Origin: Azoamicus ciliaticola
GTDB taxonomy: Bacteria; Pseudomonadota; Gammaproteobacteria; UBA6186; Azoamicaceae
Length of the DNA stretch: 64,000 bases
Assembly (NCBI RefSeq): GCF_902860225.1
Contig: NZ_LR794158.1
Span: forward strand, 124,001-188,000
Direction: 5' to 3'
Made by a program: the position numbers and the translations under genes. Each line of letters opens with the position of its first letter. The first letter of the stretch is position 1. Below the pieces are notes generated by a model, which saw nothing but the letters and a program-made list of their open reading frames with translations, was not told the origin of the DNA and did no database searches. Shown here piece after piece: positions 35,453-48,200 of this stretch.

Positions 35453-37030
35453 ATGATGAAAAAAATACTAATAAATACAAACGAATTTAACGAGACACGC
35501 TTAGCTGTTTTAGAAGACGATTTTTTATTTAACTTAGAAATTGAAAATAAAAAATTAATTCCAAAAAAAGGTAATATATATAAAGGTGTCATAACCAAAG
35601 TTGAACCTAGCTTAGATGCAGTTTTTGTAAATTATGGCGAAAATAAAGAAGGATTTTTGCCGTTCAAGGAAATAATAAAGGACTATGTTAATTTCAATAA
35701 ATCTAGTAAAAATTTATTGACAAAGGGCAAGGAAATATTAGTACAAATAGAAAAAGAAGAAAGAAAAAATAAAAGCGCAGCGTTAACAACATATATAAGT
35801 TTAGCTGGATTTTATTTAGTTTTAATGCCCAGTAGTTCCAATTTAGAAGGGATATCTAGACATATAGAAGGTGAAATGAGAAATAATTTAAAAGATAAAC
35901 TAACAAATATAAGCATACCAGATGATATGGGAATAATAGTTAGAACAGCAGGTATAAGTAAAAGTTTGGAAGAGTTAAAATGGGAATTGAATGTTTTACT
36001 AGCTCAATATAATCTAATTAAAAATTCCAGTAAAATTTTTAAAGCTCCATGCTTAATTCATGAAGAAAGCGATTTAATAGTAAGATCTGTTAGAGATTAT
36101 TTACGTTCAGATATAGAAGAAATAATAGTTGATAATATTAAAACTTTTAATTATTTATATAAATATTTAGTTAATATAAATTCTGATTTTGTTAGTAAGA
36201 TACGTTTATATTGTGAAAATATGCCCTTATTTAGCAAATATAAGGTTGAACAACAAATTGAATTGGCATTTAAACGTGAAATATTTTTACCTTCTGGAGG
36301 ATCCATTATTATAGATCATACTGAAGCATTAGTTTCTATAGATGTAAATTCAGCAAAATCTAACAGATGTCTAGATATAAAGGAAACAGCGTTACAAACA
36401 AATTTAGAAGCTATAAATGAAATAGCCAGACAAATGAGATTAAGGGATTTAGGCGGATTAATAATAGTTGATCTAATAGACATGCCAGATAATAATAGTC
36501 AGAAAACAATAGAAAAAAAAATAAAAGAATTAATTTTATTTGACAGAGCCAAAATCCAAATAGGTAAAATATCTAAATTTGGATTGTTAGAAATGTCTAG
36601 ACAAAGAATACGTCAATCTTTATCAGAATCAAATCAAGAAGTATGTGATAAATGTAATGGAAATGGCAAGGTTTATAACATAGAAACACTTAGCAATAAA
36701 ATATTAAGAGCGATTGAAGAAGAATCTTATAATACAAATCAAATAAATATAGAAGTTAATATAAAGTTAATGGTTTATTTATTAAATTTGAAAAAAATAG
36801 AACTGTTAAGAATAGAAAAAGTTCAAAATATCAAAATAATAATTATACCAAATGATCAATTATCTTTATTGGATTATAAAATATATAAGTTAAAACTTTC
36901 TCAAAAAAATAAATATAAAGAAATGATTAAAAATAATAATATAAAGGGGAAAAAAAATGTAGGAATTAATGTAAAAAACGACTCTCATGTATCATCAATT
37001 GTAAAAGCAATTATCAAAATAATAAAATAA
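35453..37030 (+). CDS. rne: Ribonuclease E, catalytic domain only
   Basis: Endoribonuclease for rRNA, tRNA and mRNA processing. 525 residues. It aligns with RNase E rather than RNase G: MKKILIN start, GNIYKGVITKVEPSLDAVFV S1 domain, ISLAGFYLVLMP, MGIIVRTAGISKS. Catalytic D297 and D340 are kept, and CDKCNGNGKVY is the zinc-link. The protein ends soon after the small domain (IPNDQLSLLDYKIYKLK). The 500-residue C-terminal scaffold that binds PNPase, RhlB and enolase in E. coli is absent. Two ATG codons (35453, 35456) are possible starts. It converges on the rRNA operon. Confidence 0.95.
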   Translation: MMKKILINTNEFNETRLAVLEDDFLFNLEIENKKLIPKKGNIYKGVITKVEPSLDAVFVNYGENKEGFLPFKEIIKDYVNFNKSSKNLLTKGKEILVQIEKEERKNKSAALTTYISLAGFYLVLMPSSSNLEGISRHIEGEMRNNLKDKLTNISIPDDMGIIVRTAGISKSLEELKWELNVLLAQYNLIKNSSKIFKAPCLIHEESDLIVRSVRDYLRSDIEEIIVDNIKTFNYLYKYLVNINSDFVSKIRLYCENMPLFSKYKVEQQIELAFKREIFLPSGGSIIIDHTEALVSIDVNSAKSNRCLDIKETALQTNLEAINEIARQMRLRDLGGLIIVDLIDMPDNNSQKTIEKKIKELILFDRAKIQIGKISKFGLLEMSRQRIRQSLSESNQEVCDKCNGNGKVYNIETLSNKILRAIEEESYNTNQINIEVNIKLMVYLLNLKKIELLRIEKVQNIKIIIIPNDQLSLLDYKIYKLKLSQKNKYKEMIKNNNIKGKKNVGINVKNDSHVSSIVKAIIKIIK

Positions 37031-37069
37031 TAAAATAATAAAATAAATATCAACGTAAAAAAGAAAATG

Positions 37070-37178
37070 TCTGGCAGCGACTTACTTTCGCACTTTCGTA
37101 CTATCATCAGCGCAGCATAGTTTAACTTCCGAGTTCGGGATGGTATCGGGTGGGTCCTATGCGCTATAGCCACCAAAC
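37070..37178 (-). rRNA. rrf: 5S rRNA
   Basis: On the minus strand the typical CCCGAACTCGGAAGTTAAAC core and paired ends (TTTGGTGGC with GCTGCCAGA) are seen. Ends are approximate by 1-3 nt. It lies last in the operon, 10 bp after 23S. No strong terminator hairpin is visible before rne. Confidence 0.95.
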
Positions 37179-37187
37179 AAAATGTAT

Positions 37188-40096
<2,909 letters not shown>

Positions 40097-40119
40097 ATAC
40101 AAAAAAAAATTAAATAACG

Positions 40120-40158
40120 ACAATAATGCAACATACAATAATGCAGTATACAATAAAT
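40120..40158. repeat. 15-bp tandem repeat in the 16S-23S spacer
   Basis: The unit ACAATAATGCAACAT at 40120-40134 is followed by ACAATAATGCAGTAT at 40135-40149 and a partial third copy at 40150-40158. It lies between 23S and tRNA-Ala in the rRNA operon spacer, a region without genes. Confidence 0.8.
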
Positions 40159-40193
40159 ATTAAAAATTATAAACAGAATAAACCTATTTAACA

Positions 40194-40266
40194 TGGAGCC
40201 AGTCGGAATTGAACCGACGACATCCTGATTGCAAAACAGGTGCTCTACCAATTGAGCTATGGCCCC
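40194..40266 (-). tRNA. tRNA-Ala (TGC) in the rRNA operon
   Basis: Acceptor GGGGCCA pairs with TGGCTCC, including the alanine G3:U70 pair; the loop TTTGCAA gives TGC; A73. The 31-39 position is a U-U apposition closing the anticodon stem. It is the usual second spacer tRNA. No CCA. Confidence 0.95.
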
Positions 40267-40276
40267 AAATAAATGA

Positions 40277-40351
40277 TGGGTCTGGGAGGAATTGAACCAC
40301 CGACCCCACCCTTATCAGGGGTGTGCTCTAACCAATCTGAGCTACAGACCC
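40277..40351 (-). tRNA. tRNA-Ile (GAT) in the rRNA operon
   Basis: Acceptor GGGTCTG pairs with CAGACCC; the loop CTGATAA between CACCC and GGGTG gives GAT; A73. It reads AUU/AUC, while AUA needs a TilS-modified tRNA elsewhere. No CCA. Confidence 0.96.
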
Positions 40352-40395
40352 TACTAAAATAATAAGATACCTATTTTTAATTGAGTTAAATACTA

Positions 40396-41937
<1,542 letters not shown>

Positions 41938-42036
41938 TAAATACACAAATTAATAAACTCAAAAAAATAGGTATCATTAATTTAATAGAACTATAAGCTA
42001 CAACTTTAAAAAAGCTTCGCTAATAAGATATAACAC

Positions 42037-42064
42037 ATGATAACATTATATATTTAATAGTCAA
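42037..42064 (-). promoter_or_regulatory. Putative rRNA operon promoter
   Basis: On the minus strand TTGACT (42064-42059) and TATCAT (42042-42037) have a 16-bp spacer, 100 bp upstream of 16S. The spacing and near-consensus boxes make this the best promoter in the 146-bp gap 41,938-42,083. No UP element or Fis site can be judged in such AT-rich DNA. Confidence 0.6.
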
Positions 42065-42083
42065 TATAATTTTATAAAAAAAG

Positions 42084-43277
42084 CTAATTTTTTTTCAAAA
42101 AAATTTTAAAAAACTGTTTCTTACCAAATTTCAAATAATAAACAACATTAAAATCAAAAATATACGACTTATCAATAATGATTTTTCCATTTATCTCTAT
42201 AGATTTACAAGATAAAAACCTTTTAAAATCAGATTTACTAGAAACAACAGAAAGAGTAAATAAAACATCATATAAATAAACTGGGAAAAAATCAAAATTT
42301 AAATTTGTAACATTAATATCAACTGGGAAAATTTTCTTTGAAAAAATGTCAAAAAATTTATTTTTTGACAATTCTGCACTACTCTCGTTATGAATTAAAC
42401 AAACAATTCTATAAGCTAAAAAACTTTTTAATTTCATAGGATTATCAAAAGATAAAATAAATGATTCATGATCCTTTAAATCCAAAATATCCAAATAGAT
42501 TAAATAATCCTTAATTAAAAAATCTGGTATAGACATAACTTTACAAAAAACATCATACGCATCATCATTTAAATTAATACAATTATGCAAACTTTTAGAC
42601 ATCTTATTTTTTCCATCTGTACCTAATAAAAGTGGCATCATCAAACAAATTTGATTTTTTTGAAAAAATTTTTTTTGAACTTCTCTGCCAATCAAAAAAT
42701 TAAATTTTTGATCAATTCCACCTATTTCTAAATCAACATCTAAAAATACAGAATCATAAGCTTGTAATAAAGGGTAAACAAATTCATTAATAAAAATTGG
42801 CGAATTTGAATCAAATCTATTTTTAAAATCATTTCGCTCTAACATTCTAGAAACGGTTGAAAATGAAAGAAGTTTAATAAAATTATCAAAAATAAAAAAA
42901 TTATACCATGAAGAATTAAAATAAATATTTGTCAAATCTGGCAATAAAAATTTGCAAATCTGAGAATGATAATTTTTATAATTTGAAATAATTTTTTCTC
43001 TGCTTAAAGCCGGCCTGGCTGTATTTTTACCAGAAGGATCTCCAATCATTGCTGTGAAATCGCCAATTATAATATTAACTCTAAAACCTAATTCTTGTAA
43101 TTTACGCAATTTCAAAATAATAACTAAATGCCCTAAATGTAAATCACTTGTTGTTGGATCAAATCCAATTTTTATAATAAAATTACTTTTTAAAGAAATT
43201 AAATTTTTTAATTCATCTAATGAAACAACTTCTAAAGAAGATGATATAATGGTTTCTATAATTTTATCAACAGACAT
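42084..43277 (-). CDS. tyrS: Tyrosyl-tRNA synthetase
   Basis: Class I synthetase for tRNA-Tyr. From ATG 43277 the protein has 397 residues; a longer frame reaches 43316 but would overlap divergent ybeY and adds no conserved sequence. HIGH-type motif HLGH in SDLHLGHLVIILK (about 46-49), GDFTAMIGDPSGK, and KMSKS are present. A C-terminal S4 domain follows (about 335-397). The order of motifs resembles the TyrZ type found in Haemophilus and Pseudomonas. It lies upstream of the rRNA operon on the same strand, separated by the rRNA promoter region. Confidence 0.97.
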   Translation of the reverse strand: MSVDKIIETIISSSLEVVSLDELKNLISLKSNFIIKIGFDPTTSDLHLGHLVIILKLRKLQELGFRVNIIIGDFTAMIGDPSGKNTARPALSREKIISNYKNYHSQICKFLLPDLTNIYFNSSWYNFFIFDNFIKLLSFSTVSRMLERNDFKNRFDSNSPIFINEFVYPLLQAYDSVFLDVDLEIGGIDQKFNFLIGREVQKKFFQKNQICLMMPLLLGTDGKNKMSKSLHNCINLNDDAYDVFCKVMSIPDFLIKDYLIYLDILDLKDHESFILSFDNPMKLKSFLAYRIVCLIHNESSAELSKNKFFDIFSKKIFPVDINVTNLNFDFFPVYLYDVLFTLSVVSSKSDFKRFLSCKSIEINGKIIIDKSYIFDFNVVYYLKFGKKQFFKIFLKKN

Positions 43278-43285
43278 AAAATAAA

Positions 43286-43702
43286 ATGAAAGTAAACATA
43301 ATAAATAAAACACCAAACAAAATTAAAAATAAAATACTAGACACAGCAAAGTATATATTAAAAAATAAAAAAAATAAAACAATAAATATTAAAATAACAA
43401 ACGAAAAAAATATAAAAATTTTAAATAAGAAATACAGAGGAAAAAATAAAACAACAGACGTATTAACATTCAAAAACGAAAATATAAAAATACATAACGA
43501 CATAGGAACGATAATACTATGTCCTGAAATAATGAAAAAAACACAAAAAAAAAATCATTGGCAAAAAACATTAATACATAGCATACTGCATATACTAAAT
43601 TATAATCATATAAAAAACAAAGACTTTATAATAATGTCAAAAATAGAAAAAAAAATAGGCATGAGTGGAATCGAACCACCAACAATCACCACGTCAAAGT
43701 GA
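43286..43702 (+). CDS. ybeY: Endoribonuclease YbeY
   Basis: Zinc-dependent endoribonuclease for 16S 3' maturation and ribosome quality control. 138 residues. The metal motif is seen as HSILHILNYNH (H-x3-H-x5-H), and KTTDVLTFKNE precedes it, as in the family. The N-terminal half is diverged. The last about 15 codons (GMSGIEPPTITTSK) run antisense through the tRNA-Val gene, so the natural C-terminus has been replaced by tRNA-derived codons. Divergent from tyrS with 8 bp between starts. Confidence 0.9.
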   Translation: MKVNIINKTPNKIKNKILDTAKYILKNKKNKTINIKITNEKNIKILNKKYRGKNKTTDVLTFKNENIKIHNDIGTIILCPEIMKKTQKKNHWQKTLIHSILHILNYNHIKNKDFIIMSKIEKKIGMSGIEPPTITTSK

Positions 43703-43727
43703 CACTCTACCATTGAGTTACATGCCT
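43656..43727 (-). tRNA. tRNA-Val (GAC), overlapped on both sides
   Basis: Acceptor AGGCATG pairs with CATGCCT; D-stem ACTC/GAGT; anticodon stem TCACT/GGTGA with loop TTGACGT, giving GAC; T-stem GGTGG/CCACT; A73. G37 and the A1-U72 pair are unusual for valine. A glutamine reading would need a broken anticodon stem and is rejected. The 3' 47 bp lie antisense to the ybeY end, and the 5' 10 bp overlap the rpsT stop region. Confidence 0.82.
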
Positions 43728-43984
43728 ATTTTTTTTAATCTCAAAAATAATCTACTTTTCAATCTATTTGCTTTGTTTTTATGAAAAACACCCTTAGTTA
43801 CACTCTTATCTATTTTAGAAGTAGCTAAACTATACGCTTTCAAAGATAAAGCTAAATCCTTAATAATTAACGACTTAAGAAATTTTTTCACATAAGTTCT
43901 AACTATAGAAACAGTCATTTTATTAATAAGCTTACGCTTATTATTTTGTTTTATACGTTTAATTGATTGCTTTAAATTAGCCAA
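43718..43984 (-). CDS. rpsT: 30S ribosomal protein S20, TTG start
   Basis: Primary 16S-binding protein, 88 residues, helical and basic, beginning MANLKQSIKRIKQNNKRK and ending in NRLKSRLFLRLKKIGM. The start is TTG at 43984 with GGAG at 43996-43993 (8-bp spacing). E. coli rpsT also uses UUG. Its last codons overlap the 5' acceptor region of tRNA-Val on the same strand. Confidence 0.96.
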   Translation of the reverse strand: MANLKQSIKRIKQNNKRKLINKMTVSIVRTYVKKFLKSLIIKDLALSLKAYSLATSKIDKSVTKGVFHKNKANRLKSRLFLRLKKIGM

Positions 43985-44010
43985 TTTAAAAACTCCAAAA
44001 AAAACTTAAA

Positions 44011-44042
44011 TATATTTAATATCACATATGATATTAAATATA
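44011..44042. terminator. 14-bp perfect stem-loop between sdhB and rpsT
   Basis: TATATTTAATATCA (44011-44024), loop CATA, and the exact complement (44029-44042). On the minus strand it follows sdhB and is followed five bases later by a T-run (TTTAAGTTTTTTTT). It could terminate sdhCDAB or serve as an RNA element ahead of rpsT. The stem is almost pure A-T. Confidence 0.5.
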
Positions 44043-44085
44043 TATTTAAAAAGCAATTAAAAAATTACAATCAATTAAAAATATA

Positions 44086-44790
44086 CTAAATTTTATGTTT
44101 TAACATCTCCATTCTTAATTCTGATATAGCTTTAGCAGGATTTAACCCTTTAGGGCAAACATATGTACAATTCATAATAGTTCTACATCTAAAAATATTA
44201 AATTTATCATCTAATTCTAACAAACGTTCTCTCTTCTTAGAATCTCTACTATCATTAACAAATCTAGCACTTTGCAAACACGCGGCAGGTCCTAAAAACT
44301 TGTCAGGATTCCACCAATAAGAAGGACACGAACTAGTACAACATGCACACAATATGCATTCATATAAGCCATCTAACTTTTCTCTTTCTTCCTTTGATTG
44401 TAAATTTTCAGCACTATAAGAAACAGTAGAATCTGTTTGTAAAAATGGGTTTACTTTCTTATATTGATTATAAAAATTAGTTAAATCTACTACTAAATCA
44501 CGAATAACTGGCATACCAGGTAATGGTCTCAAAACAACTTTATCTTTTAATGATGCTAATGAAGTTATACATGCTAATCCATTTTTACCATTTATGTTCA
44601 TAGCATCAGATCCGCAAACACCTTCTCCACATGATCTACGAAAAGTCACAGTTTCATCAATATGTTCTTTTATAAAAATTAAAGCATCTAATAACATAAC
44701 GCCATCACAATCAGATGGATTAATATTAAAATCTTGCATTTTATAATCAGAACTTTCTTTATAATTATAACGATAAACAGAAATTAACAT
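44086..44790 (-). CDS. sdhB: Succinate dehydrogenase iron-sulfur subunit
   Basis: Electron-transfer subunit between SdhA flavin and quinone. 234 residues. The [2Fe-2S] motif is CGEGVCGSDAM with a later Cys in GLAC; the [4Fe-4S]/[3Fe-4S] cysteines are in CILCACCTSSCPSYWW, CRTIMNC and CTYVCPKGLNP. All are intact. ATG start, 9 bp after sdhA. Part of sdhCDAB. Confidence 0.98.
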   Translation of the reverse strand: MLISVYRYNYKESSDYKMQDFNINPSDCDGVMLLDALIFIKEHIDETVTFRRSCGEGVCGSDAMNINGKNGLACITSLASLKDKVVLRPLPGMPVIRDLVVDLTNFYNQYKKVNPFLQTDSTVSYSAENLQSKEEREKLDGLYECILCACCTSSCPSYWWNPDKFLGPAACLQSARFVNDSRDSKKRERLLELDDKFNIFRCRTIMNCTYVCPKGLNPAKAISELRMEMLKHKI

Positions 44791-44799
44791 AAAAAAATC

Positions 44800-46563
44800 C
44801 TAATATTTTCTAATTATAGGCTTAAAAGGTTCAACTAAAGAAGGTTTCATATTAACAGGTCTGTATTTCATAGTATCATCTGCAAAAATAATAATATGTT
44901 TTAACCAATTTTCATCATCTCTGTTAGTATAATCTTCTCTTGAATGAGCACCTCTACTTTCAGTTCGTTTATTTGCGCAAATTGCTGTAGCTGTAGCAAC
45001 TGAAATAAGATTTTCCAATTCAAAAATTTCTATCCTAGCCATATTATAAGCTAACCCATGATCATTTAACTTAACATCTGCTAAACTATCACGCAAGGAT
45101 AAAATCTTTTTCAACCCTTTTTCCATGAATTTTCCAGTCCTAAAAACACCAAAATCAGCTTGCATAACCTTTTTCATTTCAGAACGTATTTTAGCTGCTT
45201 GTAATGTTCCTCTACTATTTTCAAGTTTAAAAAATCTACTGGCAGCTTTTTCAACATTAGATGGTTTAATCAAAGTTTCTGAATCAATATTATTATAATT
45301 ACTTATAAAATGATCACCTGCAGCTCTACCAAAAACAATTAAATCTAACAATGAATTTCCGCCCAATCTATTTGCGCCATGCACTGACACACAAGCGCAT
45401 TCTCCAACTGCGTATAACCCATTAACAATTTTATCAACGCCATTAGAATCAACAGTTATAACCTGCCCAAACATATTTGTTGGTACACCACCCATCATAT
45501 AATGACATGTAGGTACAACAGGTATAGGCGTCTTAATTGGATCCGAATTTGCAAAAGTTATAGACAACTCTCTTATTCCCGGTAAAAATGTCTTTATAAC
45601 ATCTTCCCCTAAATGATCAAGTTTTAAAAATACATGATCTTTTCTAATTCCACACCCACGACCTTCTCTTATTTCTAAGGACATGGATCTAGCAACAACA
45701 TCTCTAGAAGCTAAATCTTTTGCATTTGGTGCGTAACGTTCCATAAATCTTTCGCCATTACAATTTACCAAATAACCACCTTCGCCTCTACAACCTTCAG
45801 TTACTAAAACACCTGACCCAGCAATGCCTGTTGGATGAAATTGCCACATTTCCATGTCTTGAATAGGAAATCCAGCTCTTAAAACCATACCAATACCATC
45901 CCCAGTGTTTATAATAGCGTTAGTTGTTGATTGAAATATTTGACCACTGCCGCCAGTAGCTAATATAACAGATTTTCCACGTAAAAAACTTAATTCACCG
46001 GTTTCAATACAAATGGCAATAACACCAACTATAGAACCACTATCACTTTTTACTAAATCTAAAGTATACCACTCGTTAAAAAATATAGTATTATGCTTCA
46101 AATTTTGTTGATATAAAGTATGCAATAAAGCATGTCCTGTTCTATCTGCTGCTGCTGATGTTCTAGTTGCTTGACCGCCCTTACCAAAATCCTTAGATTG
46201 GCCACCAAAAGGTCTTTGATAAATTTTACCATTTTCTAATCTAGAAAATGGTAACCCCATATGTTCCAATTCATAAACTACTTCTCTACCATTTCTACAC
46301 ATATATTCAATACAATTTTGATCACCAATATAGTCAGAACCTTTAATTGTATCAAACATATGCCATAACCAATTATCATCATCAACATTACCCAAAGCAG
46401 CAGTTATTCCACCTTGAGCAGAAACAGTATGCGATCTAGTAGGAAAAACTTTAGAAACAAGCGCTACCTTAAATCCAGCTTTAGCTAATTGCAATGAAGC
46501 TCTCATTCCAGCTCCTCCAGCTCCAATAACAACCGCATCAAAAGAATGTTCTGGTATATTCAT
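44800..46563 (-). CDS. sdhA: Succinate dehydrogenase flavoprotein subunit
   Basis: Catalytic subunit oxidising succinate to fumarate. 587 residues. FAD Rossmann motif GAGGAGMRA at 14-22; H45 in SHTVSAQGG is the covalent FAD histidine; HPTGIAGSGVLVTEGCRGEGG and the C-terminal ESRGAHSREDY (active-site region) are intact. It is one of the least AT-biased proteins here, showing strong purifying selection. The start overlaps sdhD by 4 bp. Confidence 0.99.
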   Translation of the reverse strand: MNIPEHSFDAVVIGAGGAGMRASLQLAKAGFKVALVSKVFPTRSHTVSAQGGITAALGNVDDDNWLWHMFDTIKGSDYIGDQNCIEYMCRNGREVVYELEHMGLPFSRLENGKIYQRPFGGQSKDFGKGGQATRTSAAADRTGHALLHTLYQQNLKHNTIFFNEWYTLDLVKSDSGSIVGVIAICIETGELSFLRGKSVILATGGSGQIFQSTTNAIINTGDGIGMVLRAGFPIQDMEMWQFHPTGIAGSGVLVTEGCRGEGGYLVNCNGERFMERYAPNAKDLASRDVVARSMSLEIREGRGCGIRKDHVFLKLDHLGEDVIKTFLPGIRELSITFANSDPIKTPIPVVPTCHYMMGGVPTNMFGQVITVDSNGVDKIVNGLYAVGECACVSVHGANRLGGNSLLDLIVFGRAAGDHFISNYNNIDSETLIKPSNVEKAASRFFKLENSRGTLQAAKIRSEMKKVMQADFGVFRTGKFMEKGLKKILSLRDSLADVKLNDHGLAYNMARIEIFELENLISVATATAICANKRTESRGAHSREDYTNRDDENWLKHIIIFADDTMKYRPVNMKPSLVEPFKPIIRKY

Positions 46564-46910
46564 TTAAAACCCCAAAGAATCTGCATTATAAAAAATACAT
46601 AAGATAATAAAACAAAATTAATTAAAAAATCTAAAAACACCCTTGAAAAAGTTCCTTTTATATAATCTGTAACAATAATTCCTATTCCAATACTTGAATG
46701 TAAAACTAAACTAAACACAAATAAAATAGAAAAAACCTTAAAATAAAAACAAGAAAATAAATTAGAAAAAACTAAATAATTAACCTCTCCATTAAGCTTT
46801 AACGAAAAAAATAAAAACAAAAAATAAAAACCTATATATATTGCAGTAAAACGCTGTAAAATCCATTCTCTTAACCCACTTTTCATTCCAGAATTACTTA
46901 ATATAATCAT
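46560..46910 (-). CDS. sdhD: Succinate dehydrogenase membrane anchor SdhD
   Basis: Small three-helix membrane subunit contributing to quinone and heme b binding. 116 residues, with GLREWILQRFTAIYIGFY at the N-terminus and LHSSIGIGIIVTDY in helix two, containing the heme-region His and the DY pair near the quinone site. Overlaps sdhC and sdhA by 4 bp each. Confidence 0.93.
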   Translation of the reverse strand: MIILSNSGMKSGLREWILQRFTAIYIGFYFLFLFFSLKLNGEVNYLVFSNLFSCFYFKVFSILFVFSLVLHSSIGIGIIVTDYIKGTFSRVFLDFLINFVLLSYVFFIMQILWGFK

Positions 46911-47272
46911 ACTAAAACACTCAAAAAAATTAACAATACAGATAAAATTAAAGCAAATAATGAAAAATTACTACTAGAAGTTTTACCTTCAAAATAACCA
47001 AGGTCCATAATAATATGTTTTACCCCCATAATAAAATGATAAATAAATGAAGATAAAAAAATAAAAAGAAAAAACTTTATATAAAAAGAATCAAAAAGAT
47101 TTTTAGCTAACAAAAAAGAACTTTCCGAAGCTAAAGAAATTTTCAAAAAATATAAAAATATCGGTATACACAAAAATAAAAAAAGTCCAGTTACTCTATG
47201 AACTATAGATGTCATAGCAGTAATAGGAAATTTTATAAAAAATAAATTTAAAAATATATGTTTACTTTTCAC
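46907..47272 (-). CDS. sdhC: Succinate dehydrogenase cytochrome b subunit SdhC
   Basis: Membrane anchor binding heme b. 121 residues, three helices; SIVHRVTGLFLFLC carries the conserved SxxHRxTG quinone-site motif, and IYHFIMGVKHIIMD the heme histidine. Start is GTG at 47272, preceded by GGTG. It is the first gene of sdhCDAB, divergent from norQ across a 162-bp gap (47,273-47,434) that contains only AT-rich simple sequence. Confidence 0.94.
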   Translation of the reverse strand: MKSKHIFLNLFFIKFPITAMTSIVHRVTGLFLFLCIPIFLYFLKISLASESSFLLAKNLFDSFYIKFFLFIFLSSFIYHFIMGVKHIIMDLGYFEGKTSSSNFSLFALILSVLLIFLSVLV

Positions 47273-47434
47273 GTTTCACCATATAAAAAATAATAAATAA
47301 TTATCATTATTATTAATAATAATATATTTATTTTATAACAAAAAAGTACATTTGATCAATACAAAATAAAAAAATTAATCAAAATAAAATAGATAAAGTT
47401 TAAAAAAAATAATAAAATAAAAATAAAAATAAAA

Positions 47435-48199
47435 ATGTACTACAAAGAAATAAATAACGAAAAAAATATATTTAAAAACACCTTTGAAGAAAAAATACCT
47501 TTAATGATAAAAGGGCCTACAGGATGTGGTAAATCACGATTTGTTGAAAAAATGGCAAAAGAATTAAATTTAGAAATAATTCAAGTAGCTTGTAATGAAG
47601 AAACATCTGCTGTTGATCTTCAAGGAAGATACATAATACAATCAGGTAATACTGTATGGCAAGATGGGCCAGCAACAACTGCTGTGAAAAACGGATGTAT
47701 ATTATATTTAGATGAAATATCTGAAGCAAAAGAAGATGTTATAGTTGTAATACATCCTCTAGCAGATCATAGAAGAGAATTATATTTAGATAAAAAAAAT
47801 GAAAAAATTAAAGCACACAACAATTTCATGCTAGTAGCAAGCTACAATCCAGAATATCAAAACAAAATTAAAGATTTAAAAACTTCTACTAAACAACGAT
47901 TCATAACTTTACAATTTAATTACCCACCTGAAAATATAGAATCTGAAATTATACATTGCGAGACAGGTATAAACAAAAATATAGCAGAAAAACTATCTAG
48001 ATACGCAAAAAAACTTAGAAATTTACAAAATTTAGACCTATTAGAAACAGTTTCAACTAGATTATTGATCAATACTGCTAAATTAATAAAGTCTGGCATA
48101 GATATTAAAACATCTTACATAACAGGTATAATACAAGTTTTAACAGATGATCAAGAAACACAAATAAGTTTAAAAGATATAATGAATTTAATAATATGA
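47435..48199 (+). CDS. norQ: MoxR-type AAA+ ATPase NorQ
   Basis: Chaperone ATPase that, with NorD, is needed to activate cNOR, probably by inserting the non-heme iron FeB. 254 residues. Walker A GPTGCGKS at 27-34, Walker B CILYLDE at about 88-94, and ETSAVDLQGRY typical of the NirQ/NorQ/CbbQ branch. ATG start. Followed by norD after 1 bp, which decides NorQ over CbbQ. Located about 4 kb from its likely client norCB but on the opposite strand. Confidence 0.95.
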   Translation: MYYKEINNEKNIFKNTFEEKIPLMIKGPTGCGKSRFVEKMAKELNLEIIQVACNEETSAVDLQGRYIIQSGNTVWQDGPATTAVKNGCILYLDEISEAKEDVIVVIHPLADHRRELYLDKKNEKIKAHNNFMLVASYNPEYQNKIKDLKTSTKQRFITLQFNYPPENIESEIIHCETGINKNIAEKLSRYAKKLRNLQNLDLLETVSTRLLINTAKLIKSGIDIKTSYITGIIQVLTDDQETQISLKDIMNLII

Positions 48200-48200
48200 T

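Noticed and set aside
37031..37069. Terminator between rne and 5S rRNA
   Set aside because: The 39 bp contain only A/T-rich repeats (AATAAAATAATAAAAT) without a stable inverted repeat.
43656..43727. tRNA-Gln(TTG) reading of the tRNA at 43.7 kb
   Set aside because: Placing TTG as anticodon breaks two pairs of the anticodon stem; the GAC reading gives five pairs and standard arms. A normal tRNA-Gln exists at 59.6 kb.
47306..47323. 18-bp palindrome of ATT/AAT units between sdhC and norQ
   Set aside because: Only A and T in simple repeats, so the chance of occurrence is high; no supporting pattern.
47352..47390. TTGATCAA and TTAATCAA near norQ as a possible FNR/DNR box
   Set aside because: The half sites are either overlapping or about 20 bp apart and do not form TTGAT-N4-ATCAA; chance matches are likely in this composition.
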